Shown: positions 8,801 to 14,770 of the stretch, piece after piece
How positions within the stretch are numbered: position 1 is the stretch's first letter
Layout: every line of letters starts with the position of its first letter
Source of the DNA: Thermoplasmata archaeon
Lineage (GTDB): Archaea; Thermoplasmatota; Thermoplasmata; Thermoplasmatales; Thermoplasmataceae
Assembly (NCBI GenBank): GCA_021802365.1
Contig: JAKAAJ010000007.1
Coordinates: 1-28,733, forward strand
Reading direction: 5' to 3'
Length of the DNA: 28,733 nt
The notes under the pieces: model-generated
The model's input: only the letters and a program-made list of their open reading frames with translations
The model's database searches: none
Told to the model about the DNA's origin: nothing
Program-made: the position numbers and the translations under genes

Positions 8801-9237
8801 GCAATCATTGAAGGGGTATATGCAAATGGAGCTATCTGATATGGGGTCGCATTGCTGTATAGCAGATCTGTTAAAACCGGTTGAGACTGATTAACTGAAA
8901 AATAGTCGGAAACCACTCCGCCCTTCAATTCAGAAAGAACTCTGTTGACACTGTTGAAATACTTATCCTCAACCCTGAAATTTATCAGTCCACTATCCGA
9001 ACTGAGCGTACCGGTATATTTATGGATATTCTCATTCAGAATAGCAAGGCTTTCTGGCTCAGGATTCAGAAGAACAGTAAACTGTGTCTGATTATCAAAT
9101 CTCACAGGTGTAGAGATGTCAGTATTGACTTTAACCTCAAAACTGGCAGGGGAAATGGTTGAAGAAAATGCAGAAGAGAAAAGAATTAAAACCATCATAG
9201 ATGTAATTGACAACAGCAGAATTCTATTTATCTGCAT
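5830..9237 (-). CDS. Secreted, membrane-anchored S53 (sedolisin/kumamolisin-type) protease
   Basis: Numbered from the ATG at 9237, this 1135-residue serine-carboxyl protease has a signal segment (residues 1-28, MQINRILLLSITSMM...), a pro-kumamolisin-like propeptide, and a catalytic domain with all four key residues: Glu214 and Asp218 in IETSTDVEWA, Asp299 in SGDQG and Ser406 in GGTSIGAP. After about residue 510 comes a roughly 590-residue beta-rich ectodomain with PKD-, regulatory- and FN3-like stretches. A single membrane helix follows near the C-terminus, with a basic KKRNR tail. Dozens of N-x-S/T sequons suggest heavy glycosylation. Such proteases act at low pH, so it likely digests extracellular protein at the cell surface. 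The frame is open to 9303, but the start at 9237 gives a proper signal peptide and fits the shared TATA element. Confidence 0.93.
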   Translation of the reverse strand: MQINRILLLSITSMMVLILFSSAFSSTISPASFEVKVNTDISTPVRFDNQTQFTVLLNPEPESLAILNENIHKYTGTLSSDSGLINFRVEDKYFNSVNRVLSELKGGVVSDYFSVNQSQPVLTDLLYSNATPYQIAPFAYTPSMIANAYNFTQAYANNDSGQGITIGIVDAYGDPNIQYDLNAFDHLNDLPPVNLSIYYPSGKPLSVNRQWAIETSTDVEWAHAMAPQARIKLFVAPDDGLTTLMNATSMVISNGLASIISLSWGVPESSISSSEIGTYSEMIQQAQFRGISVVAASGDQGALDGKTTPTVNFPASDPYVLSVGGTSLSFLNKDSVVQEGWGGNISGKTYGSGGGYSMYFPKPSYQNGIKNITNMRGVPDVAMDADNYTGVQVITGGGQYRIGGTSIGAPIWSAVLALIDSADNTTIGSPDPLFYQIYHSDYYNISFTQIYYGSNGYYSNSAGWNPVTGLGTPNVWQIVLSSEKFLAPYGARLQFDPSGYNFSGLESSLSISGKPSDSIMANSTFTNSSDLFYVSLYADKEQFLESGILIHNDSYRAVLYLRNYGLNYTKYGPVMSLPESMAFSLDINENGTDITSSSGGTSLSLFAFMNFSGAAMPNIGESILYGKDNSSFIYNGTFSNTHAVYGNKTVSLNPEFMERYSSSGNGFSNISVSGSKGNYTFFRGMSRAYTQKTTQTQQLILFNESFAYPSTVSLSLTTNNSNVKWLVNGTALNSGKADFQSTGGSYTVEAVYANNDTAIAYREITVPGLRESDLNVSSSVSYLPGVPYTAVIDNGITYTGKTGTQQRIVLTNNTDSISLASKGFNTTELTVNAATYLNLSIEPMRVVFEFFVFQPNSTVAVGGTALEGVNGTFGPFSAYVKRPVNVTVTSRGFNNYSISVTPKPGTYYRETVALDPLNSSLIKVSGHLFDSVFGFNISGGRVYSGNDLLAYVNSEGYFVFYSAPGDLSINITSPLYEKYSGMTDITGSISPLKIYLTPLDISISSRVILSLERYFPFLFYFSYISWTTYTGSDFSHYEIYISGNPQFSNSRAITIGKQTSSYTFLTGVTPFHTTYVILELYLNNSQQYTTQSLKITYSNPYYIAANIALTGGLIFYVSLMIDYLYLRKKRNRIEE
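5850..5856 (+). terminator. Possible oligo-T terminator of the methionine unit
   Basis: A T7 run on the plus strand lies 28 bases after the metE stop codon, inside the 3' end of the convergent protease gene (it encodes the lysine-rich tail on the minus strand). Archaeal terminators are often simple oligo-T tracts. There is no hairpin. Confidence 0.35.
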
Positions 9238-9260
9238 ATTCCGTGCACAATGAGAAACCC

Positions 9261-9270
9261 TATTAATATA
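9261..9270. promoter_or_regulatory. Single TATA-like element shared by divergent protease and primase genes
   Basis: TATTAATATA is nearly palindromic (reverse complement TATATTAATA) and lies in the only 51 bases between the two start codons. Its centre is about 28 bases from the protease ATG at 9237 (minus) and about 24 bases from the primase TTG at 9289 (plus), so both transcripts could be leaderless from one element. Confidence 0.55.
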
Positions 9271-9288
9271 TTCTCCTATTGAGTCCTG

Positions 9289-10443
9289 TTGATTAGAGAG
9301 CAAAATCCAGAGATATTCCTACGAAATGCTTTCAAAGACTATTACAGATCATGGTCACCTGATCCTGTGGATCTGATTCATCAGAGAGAGATCGGATTCA
9401 TTCCCTTTATGGGAACCATGATACGCCACCGGTCAGTGACGGGTATGAAAGATCTTAAGGGATTCGGGGAAAGAACAGTCCCCCGTCACCTTTATTATTC
9501 AACAGCATACTACAGAAAGCCTGAAGAAAGGATCATGGCCGATAAGGAATGGATGGGTGCTGAGCTCATTTTCGACCTTGACGCAGATCACATTAAGGTT
9601 CCAGGAAACCCCAGATATGACCAGATACTGGATGTTGTCAGAGAACATACCCTAAGGCTTGTGGAAAGATTTCTTCTCAGTGATATTGGAATGGATCCGG
9701 AATCCATACTTGTGACATTTTCCGGGGGAAGGGGTTATCATATACATGTTAAGAGTGAATCTATTTACAATCTAAACTCAGACTCGCGCAGAGAAATAAC
9801 CAACTACATAAGAGGAGAAGGCCTTGATTCATCCTCTTTCCCGAGAATGATCAATGACGGAACAGGAATCACCGGGATATGGCGGGAAGAGATAGACAGG
9901 GAGTTCTGTAAAGTCTTCACTGACATAGAATCATCGCAGAATTCACTACTGAAGGAGGCTCTTGGTGATGGCCGCAGCGTTCGCCCATATGTATCAAGAC
10001 TAAGGAAAACTGCAGCTGGCTCTTCAGCCGAAAGCAAGCTGACAATTTTTACAAGACCTGGCCATGAGAAATATCAGCATCTTGACGACCAGGACAAACT
10101 TGTTCTGGCACATATCATAAGCCAGGTCAGGGAGAAAATCATGTGTGAAATAGATGAGCCTGTCACAACCGATATACACAGGCTAATCAGGCTTCCTGGC
10201 AGCCTTCATGGAAAGACGGGTCTCGCAGTTACTCCGTTGAATATTGACGAATTGAAGCACTATGAACCGCTCAGAGAATGTAGGGCAAAAATATGGAAAG
10301 ATTCAACAGTGAATGTTTTCATGGAAGCTGAATATGTGATAAAGTTCGGCGGGGAAATTGTGAATATCGGGAAAGGTGAGAACGAAGTTCCTCTTGATCT
10401 GGGGATATTTCTTCTTGCCCAGAGGAAAGCTAAATTAGTATAG
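9289..10443 (+). CDS. priS: DNA primase small (catalytic) subunit PriS
   Basis: This is the archaeal/eukaryotic-type primase catalytic subunit, which makes primers for DNA replication together with PriL. The metal-binding motif FDLDAD (residues 95-100; Asp96 and Asp98) and the SGGRGYH nucleotide motif (145-151) are intact. So is the later TDIHRLIRLPGSLHGKTG block, carrying the third conserved Asp. At 384 residues it is slightly longer than many archaeal homologues. The start is TTG at 9289, giving the expected FLRNAFKDYY beginning. There is no ATG nearby in frame and no Shine-Dalgarno site, so a leaderless TTG start from the shared TATA element is likely. PriL is not in the window. Confidence 0.95.
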   Translation: MIREQNPEIFLRNAFKDYYRSWSPDPVDLIHQREIGFIPFMGTMIRHRSVTGMKDLKGFGERTVPRHLYYSTAYYRKPEERIMADKEWMGAELIFDLDADHIKVPGNPRYDQILDVVREHTLRLVERFLLSDIGMDPESILVTFSGGRGYHIHVKSESIYNLNSDSRREITNYIRGEGLDSSSFPRMINDGTGITGIWREEIDREFCKVFTDIESSQNSLLKEALGDGRSVRPYVSRLRKTAAGSSAESKLTIFTRPGHEKYQHLDDQDKLVLAHIISQVREKIMCEIDEPVTTDIHRLIRLPGSLHGKTGLAVTPLNIDELKHYEPLRECRAKIWKDSTVNVFMEAEYVIKFGGEIVNIGKGENEVPLDLGIFLLAQRKAKLV

Positions 10444-10469
10444 ATATCAACAAATACCTGCTCCTAAAA

Positions 10470-10480
10470 ATTTTTTATAG
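10470..10480 (+). promoter_or_regulatory. T-run and TATA-like element before rubrerythrin
   Basis: TTTTTTATAG, preceded by the purine-rich CTAAAAA, ends 28 bases before the ATG at 10509. It combines an oligo-T tract (possible priS terminator) with a TATA-like core. Transcription from it would leave a leader of only a few bases. Confidence 0.5.
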
Positions 10481-10508
10481 TAACTGGTAATCCAGAGATG
10501 GTGAAGAA

Positions 10509-10928
10509 ATGGAACTAAATAAGAGCAAGACTCTAGAAAACCTCAAAGCAGGATTTGCCGGTGAGTCTCAAGCAAACAGAAGATATCTGTACTTTGCGCA
10601 GAAGGCAGACGAGGAGGGTCTACAGGAAGTAGCATCAATATTCAGGTCGACAGCAGATGGAGAGACAGCCCATGCATTCGGCCACCTTAGATATCTTGCA
10701 GCTGTGGGTGATCCTGTTACTGGGGAGCCAATAGGAACAACAGAACAGAACCTTAAGTCTGCAATTGCAGGGGAGACATATGAGTACAGCCAGATGTATC
10801 CAGGTTTTGCAAAGGTTGCCAGAGAAGAACAGTTTGATGATATAGCGCACTGGTTTGAGATACTCTCAAAGGCAGAGAAGTCACACGCAAAGAAGTATGA
10901 GGACACTCTGAAGGCACTTCCGAAATAA
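10509..10928 (+). CDS. Rubrerythrin without rubredoxin domain (sulerythrin-like)
   Basis: The 139-residue four-helix ferritin-like protein carries the diiron ligand set: Glu19 in GES, Glu52 and His55 in GETAH, Glu89 and Glu92 in GETYEY, and Glu123 and His126 in AEKSH. Rubrerythrins reduce hydrogen peroxide. The C-terminal rubredoxin domain with its CxxC pairs is absent, as in sulerythrin from aerobic Sulfolobus, so electrons must come from another protein. There are no cysteines. The DUF3501 gene follows after 14 bases, so they are probably one transcript. The assignment is firm; the physiological reductant is unknown. Confidence 0.95.
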   Translation: MELNKSKTLENLKAGFAGESQANRRYLYFAQKADEEGLQEVASIFRSTADGETAHAFGHLRYLAAVGDPVTGEPIGTTEQNLKSAIAGETYEYSQMYPGFAKVAREEQFDDIAHWFEILSKAEKSHAKKYEDTLKALPK

Positions 10929-10942
10929 GATGGCGGTAGCCT

Positions 10943-11512
10943 ATGGCCTCTAAAATCGGGAGGGAAGAAGTTCTCCTCCCAGAAATTTATGAAAAGCACA
11001 GACAGGAGGATACAAAAAAGATAATCAGCCTGAAGAAGAGCAGAAGGCTAAGCACAAAGACGTTCAGTTTTCTTTTTGAGTCCAGAGAGACAGTTCTTAA
11101 CCAGATCAATGAAATGATACTCATTGAGAACATTCACGATGAAAATGAGATACAGCGCCTGATTAGTGTATACAGTGAACTTCTTCCTTCAAAGGGGGAA
11201 CTAAGCGTTTCAATGTTCATTGAAATATCTGATGAAAATACACTTATGAGGGAACTTCCGAAGCTTGCCGGGATAGAAAAAACTGTCTATATTACATTCG
11301 ATGGATCAGAGATTAAAGCAATTCCCGAGGAAGGCAGGTCAACCGATGTGCTTGAATCGACTCTCCAGTACCTTAGGTTCAGGTTCAACAGTTCACAAAA
11401 GGAAAAATTTTTAGAATCCCACTATGTCTACATAGAGACTCGCAAAGAAGGATACAGAGAATCAGCCAGAATCGATGGCGATCTTCTGCAGTCACTCAAG
11501 AAAGAGCTCTGA
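10943..11512 (+). CDS. DUF3501 family protein
   Basis: The 189-residue product fits the DUF3501 family from memory of its conserved blocks: LKKSRRLS, FLFESRETVLNQINEM, the ELLPSKGELSVSMFIEI segment and STLQYLRF. The function is unknown. In bacteria this family is often encoded next to rubrerythrin and a GlpC/HdrD-like iron-sulfur protein; here the rubrerythrin is present 14 bases upstream but the iron-sulfur gene is not. A role with rubrerythrin in oxidative stress or iron handling is inferred from context only. It has no membrane segment or signal peptide. ATG start with a weak GGCGGT-like site just upstream. Confidence 0.82.
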   Translation: MASKIGREEVLLPEIYEKHRQEDTKKIISLKKSRRLSTKTFSFLFESRETVLNQINEMILIENIHDENEIQRLISVYSELLPSKGELSVSMFIEISDENTLMRELPKLAGIEKTVYITFDGSEIKAIPEEGRSTDVLESTLQYLRFRFNSSQKEKFLESHYVYIETRKEGYRESARIDGDLLQSLKKEL

Positions 11513-11526
11513 ATACTTCCTACCAA

Positions 11527-11537
11527 TTTTTTTTATC
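11527..11537 (+). promoter_or_regulatory. T8 run and TATA-like element before the acyl-CoA dehydrogenase
   Basis: Eight consecutive T (11527-11534) run into ATC, with the AT core about 24 bases before the ATG at 11558 and no Shine-Dalgarno site between. It may serve both as terminator of the DUF3501 transcript and as promoter of the next unit. Confidence 0.5.
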
Positions 11538-11557
11538 CCTGAAGCAAATCACAAACA

Positions 11558-12703
11558 ATGGCAGGGATCAATCTTACTGAGGACGAAGAGACAGTCCTGA
11601 AATACGTCAAAAGATTTGCCAGTGACGAACTTAAACCGCTTGCTGCCCAGATAGATCGTGAGAAGAAGGTTCCAGAGAATATAATACAGAGAATGAGGGA
11701 TCTTGGCCTTTTTGCCGCCTGCATTCCCAGGGATTATGGGGGTGCGGGCCTCTCATTCAGTTTCCTTACAAGGCTAATAGAAGAACTTTCAATGGCATGC
11801 CCAAGCACTGCTCTTGTACTCGACGGTGCTCTGACACTTTTCGCAGATCCTGTAATTATGTTCGGGAGTGAGGACCTTAAGAAGAGATATCTGCCAAGAG
11901 TCGCATCTGGCGAGATCGGGGGGCTTGCGCTTACAGAGGCCGGTGCAGGAAGTGATGCAGCTTCAATTAAGACTAAAGCAGAGAAGAAAGGAGATCATTA
12001 TGTACTGAATGGGAATAAGATTTTCATTTCCAATGGAAGGTTAGCCAAATTCTTCGTTGTTGATGCAGTAACAGATCCATCTCAGGGTCACAGGGGAATA
12101 AGCACATTTGTCGTCGATTCAGATTCTCCTGGATTTAAGATAAGCAGGGATATTGATAAGATGGGAATAAGAGGAAGCAGCACCGTCGAACTAGTCTTTG
12201 ATAATGTTTCAGTTCACAGCCGTAATATTCTGGGCGAAGAAAATAAGGGTTTCAAAGTTGTAATGGAGACCCTAGATTCCGGCAGGATAGGCATAGCTGC
12301 ACAGGCCCTGGGCATTGCTCAATGTGCACTGGATGAGGCGCTGGATTATGTAAAGCAGAGAAAGCAGTTCAACACGAGGATAGCGGATTTCCAGGGAATT
12401 CAGTTTATGCTGGCAGATATGGCCACTAAGCTGGAAGCTGCAAGGCTCCTTACATACAGGGCTGCCGAAATGTGGGATAGACATGAGGATTCTGTAAGGA
12501 TTTCGTCAATGGCGAAACTTTACGCATCTGATGTTGCTATGGAGATAACTACAGATGCCCTTCAGCTTTTTGGCGGATACGGTTACACAACAGACATGAA
12601 TGCAGAGAGGCACATGAGGGATGCAAAGATAACACAGATTTATGAGGGTACAAATCAGATTCAAAGGGTAATAATTGCCCGTGACATCCTGAGGGATCAT
12701 TGA
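11558..12703 (+). CDS. Acyl-CoA dehydrogenase
   Basis: The 381-residue flavoprotein is a standard-length acyl-CoA dehydrogenase, introducing the alpha-beta double bond in acyl-CoA thioesters. Visible family marks are LTEAGAGSDAASIKT (flavin and substrate contacts), the KMGIRGSSTVEL segment, LQLFGGYGYTTDM, and the catalytic base Glu363 in IYEGTNQIQR. The chain-length or branched-chain specificity cannot be told from sequence reading. No electron-transfer flavoprotein gene is in the window. It heads a unit with its own TATA-like element. Its stop overlaps the TTG start of the DUF72 gene by 4 bases (TTGA), so the two are translationally coupled, though a shared pathway is not obvious. Confidence 0.95.
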   Translation: MAGINLTEDEETVLKYVKRFASDELKPLAAQIDREKKVPENIIQRMRDLGLFAACIPRDYGGAGLSFSFLTRLIEELSMACPSTALVLDGALTLFADPVIMFGSEDLKKRYLPRVASGEIGGLALTEAGAGSDAASIKTKAEKKGDHYVLNGNKIFISNGRLAKFFVVDAVTDPSQGHRGISTFVVDSDSPGFKISRDIDKMGIRGSSTVELVFDNVSVHSRNILGEENKGFKVVMETLDSGRIGIAAQALGIAQCALDEALDYVKQRKQFNTRIADFQGIQFMLADMATKLEAARLLTYRAAEMWDRHEDSVRISSMAKLYASDVAMEITTDALQLFGGYGYTTDMNAERHMRDAKITQIYEGTNQIQRVIIARDILRDH

Positions 12704-13500
12704 TTCACATAGGGTGTTCCGGCTGGTCTTATCCAGATTGGGTAGGCCCTTTTTACCCAAAAGGGACAAAAGACAAGCTAGGATACTACTCCTCAGTATT
12801 CAATACAGTGGAACTAAATTCATCCTTCTACGGGGATATCTCTCATAAACTTCTGGAGTCCTGGATAAAAAGATTCTCTGGGTCAGCTTTCCAGTTTTCT
12901 GTCAAGGCCCCCAGAACAATTACTCATGAGTCTATCTCCAGGGGGACTGAAGAGGCTCTATTTCTAATGGATAAATTTCTCGAGGACCTTATATGGCCTT
13001 TGAGGGACTCCGGAATTCTGGGGATGACACTTTTTCAGCTTCCTCCTTTCTATGGGGAAAGTGAGCTGAGAAACCTGATCTCTGTGATCCAAGATTCAGA
13101 TGCAGGTGAAATAAAACCTAGGATAGAGGTCCGGAACATCGATCTGATGGGAAAGGAAAGTCTATCCGCCACTTTAACCTCTGTTAAAACAGGGTTTGTA
13201 ATTCCGGACAGCCCGGATTTCAGCATAGATTCAAGTATCAGCACGAATGAAAAATGGGATTATGTGAGGTTGCATGGTAGAAATGTTTCAATGTGGGGAG
13301 GCAAAAGCCAGGGTATGGCCAGATACGACTACCTGTATTCTGAGGACCAGGTAAGATCCATTTGGAAAACAATAGAAAAGCATTCGGCCGATGATATTTT
13401 CATCTATTTCAATAATCATCCGGGAGGAAAGGCCACCAGGAACGCCCTATTAATGATGGATATGGCAGGCGTCAAAGCAGATGGAACAAAATTATTCTGA
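12700..13500 (+). CDS. DUF72 (YecE-like) family TIM-barrel protein
   Basis: The product starts IHIGCSGWSYPDWVGPFYP, the hallmark of the DUF72 family. It also contains the family blocks FQFSVKAPRTITH, FQLPP, YVRLHGR and YFNNHPGG..TRNAL. The function of the family is not established. At 266 residues it is of normal length. The start is TTG at 12700, sharing a TTGA overlap with the acyl-CoA dehydrogenase stop; GAGGGAT just upstream is the ribosome site. An ATG start is not available before the conserved GCSGW motif. Cytoplasmic; no signal or membrane segment. Confidence 0.9.
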   Translation: MIHIGCSGWSYPDWVGPFYPKGTKDKLGYYSSVFNTVELNSSFYGDISHKLLESWIKRFSGSAFQFSVKAPRTITHESISRGTEEALFLMDKFLEDLIWPLRDSGILGMTLFQLPPFYGESELRNLISVIQDSDAGEIKPRIEVRNIDLMGKESLSATLTSVKTGFVIPDSPDFSIDSSISTNEKWDYVRLHGRNVSMWGGKSQGMARYDYLYSEDQVRSIWKTIEKHSADDIFIYFNNHPGGKATRNALLMMDMAGVKADGTKLF

Positions 13501-13537
13501 GGGCAGCGATATGGTATTGCGAAGGAGGTAGAAATTG

Positions 13538-14770
13538 ATGGCATCAGATAGAGTTAGTGACTCAGGTGAAAAAATTAAGTTCATTTACCAGGGAATAGAG
13601 ATGTCTGGAATTATTGTAAACCACGATTCCAGTCAGTTTAATATTAAGCTCAGCAGTGGTTATAACATTTCTATACCTAATGAATCCATAGAAATTACAG
13701 ACAGAGAAAGAATTCAAGTCACACACAAGTATGTCTCTCCTTCTAAGGACCCGGAAGCCGAGGTCGAAATAATTGCCACTGGTGGTACAATAGCCAGCAG
13801 GGTTGATTACATTACAGGTGCAGTTACTCCAGTATTCGATCCAGGAATTCTTGGGGAAAACATCCCAAATATAAGCTCATTCCGTTATGACGTAAAGCTT
13901 ATGGACCCAATACTAAGTGAGAACATGACTCCGGATATCTGGCAAAACATTGGGGAAATGGTGAAAGAAGCGCAGATGAAGGGACGGAGCACCATTATAC
14001 TCCATGGAACAGATACAATGGCCTATACTGCATCTGCCCTGGCATTCATGTTCAGATCACTGCGCAGGCCAGTTATTCTGGTGGGATCGCAGAGGAGTTC
14101 CGACAGGCCAAGCACTGATGCATTTCTAAATCTCGAAGCAGCGCTTGAATTCAGCAGGCTGAACGTTGGCGAAGTGGGAATTTGCATGCATAGTTTCATA
14201 TCTGATACTTCAGTATCTCTGTTGAGAGGGGTAAGGACGAGAAAGATGCACTCCTCACGGAGAGATGCATTCAGGTCACCTGGCGTTCCTCCTATGGCCT
14301 CTTACATTAGTGGAGCAGCCAGCCTTAACCCGGGCACTCTTCAATGCTCTTCTGAACCAGTGGAATTTTTTCCTTCTCTAGAAAAAAAAGTATCGCTTGT
14401 GTATTTTCACCCAATGATGGGGGCCGAAGATTTCAGAGCCATGGCGCAGGGCAAAAAAATTGTCGTAATAGCGGGCACAGGAATGGGACATATTGCTGAC
14501 AGGCTCTTTGAACCTCTCAAGGAACTGTCCAGAGATGGGACTATGTTCATGATGACCACACAGTGTCTTGGCGGGAGGGTTGATCTGGATGTTTATTCAA
14601 CCGGAAGGCGGCTGACTGAACTGGGTGTCATCCCACTGGGAGACATGTTCCCGGAGACTGCACTAGTTAAGGCTATGCATGTTTCTGCCAATTATACAGA
14701 CGAAAAAATAAGGGAAATGATGATGTCAAATATGCGTGGTGAGATGCTTTCAAGAGAGGTGGAATTCTGA
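13538..14770 (+). CDS. gatD: Glu-tRNA(Gln) amidotransferase subunit D
   Basis: GatD is the archaeal asparaginase-like subunit that releases ammonia from an amide donor for GatE, which converts Glu-tRNA(Gln) to Gln-tRNA(Gln). The N-terminal 70 residues form the small GatD-specific domain. The asparaginase active site follows: ATGGTIAS (residues 80-87; Thr84) and HGTDTMAYT (156-164; Thr158, Asp159). The later RTRKMHSSRRDAF carries the conserved lysine. An in-frame TTG at 13535 directly precedes the ATG at 13538; the GGAGGT site at 13524-13529 is 8 bases from the ATG and 5 from the TTG, so I prefer the ATG. gatE follows with a 4-base overlap. Confidence 0.95.
   Translation: MASDRVSDSGEKIKFIYQGIEMSGIIVNHDSSQFNIKLSSGYNISIPNESIEITDRERIQVTHKYVSPSKDPEAEVEIIATGGTIASRVDYITGAVTPVFDPGILGENIPNISSFRYDVKLMDPILSENMTPDIWQNIGEMVKEAQMKGRSTIILHGTDTMAYTASALAFMFRSLRRPVILVGSQRSSDRPSTDAFLNLEAALEFSRLNVGEVGICMHSFISDTSVSLLRGVRTRKMHSSRRDAFRSPGVPPMASYISGAASLNPGTLQCSSEPVEFFPSLEKKVSLVYFHPMMGAEDFRAMAQGKKIVVIAGTGMGHIADRLFEPLKELSRDGTMFMMTTQCLGGRVDLDVYSTGRRLTELGVIPLGDMFPETALVKAMHVSANYTDEKIREMMMSNMRGEMLSREVEF
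14756..14762 (+). promoter_or_regulatory. Ribosome binding site that sets a CTG start for gatE
   Basis: GAGGTGG at the end of gatD is a strong match to the archaeal anti-Shine-Dalgarno sequence. It lies 4 bases before CTG 14767, the codon that overlaps the gatD stop as CTGA. It is the same site type that precedes nuoB (17065-17071, ATGA overlap). Confidence 0.6.

Noticed and set aside
9238..9303. Extending the S53 protease N-terminus to 9303
   Set aside because: The 22 extra residues are polar and precede a clean signal peptide. They would also overlap the primase start and lie upstream of the only TATA-like element.
10568..10999. A 143-codon open frame on the minus strand covering rubrerythrin
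   Set aside because: It is antisense to a clear rubrerythrin; no motif and no ribosome site support it.
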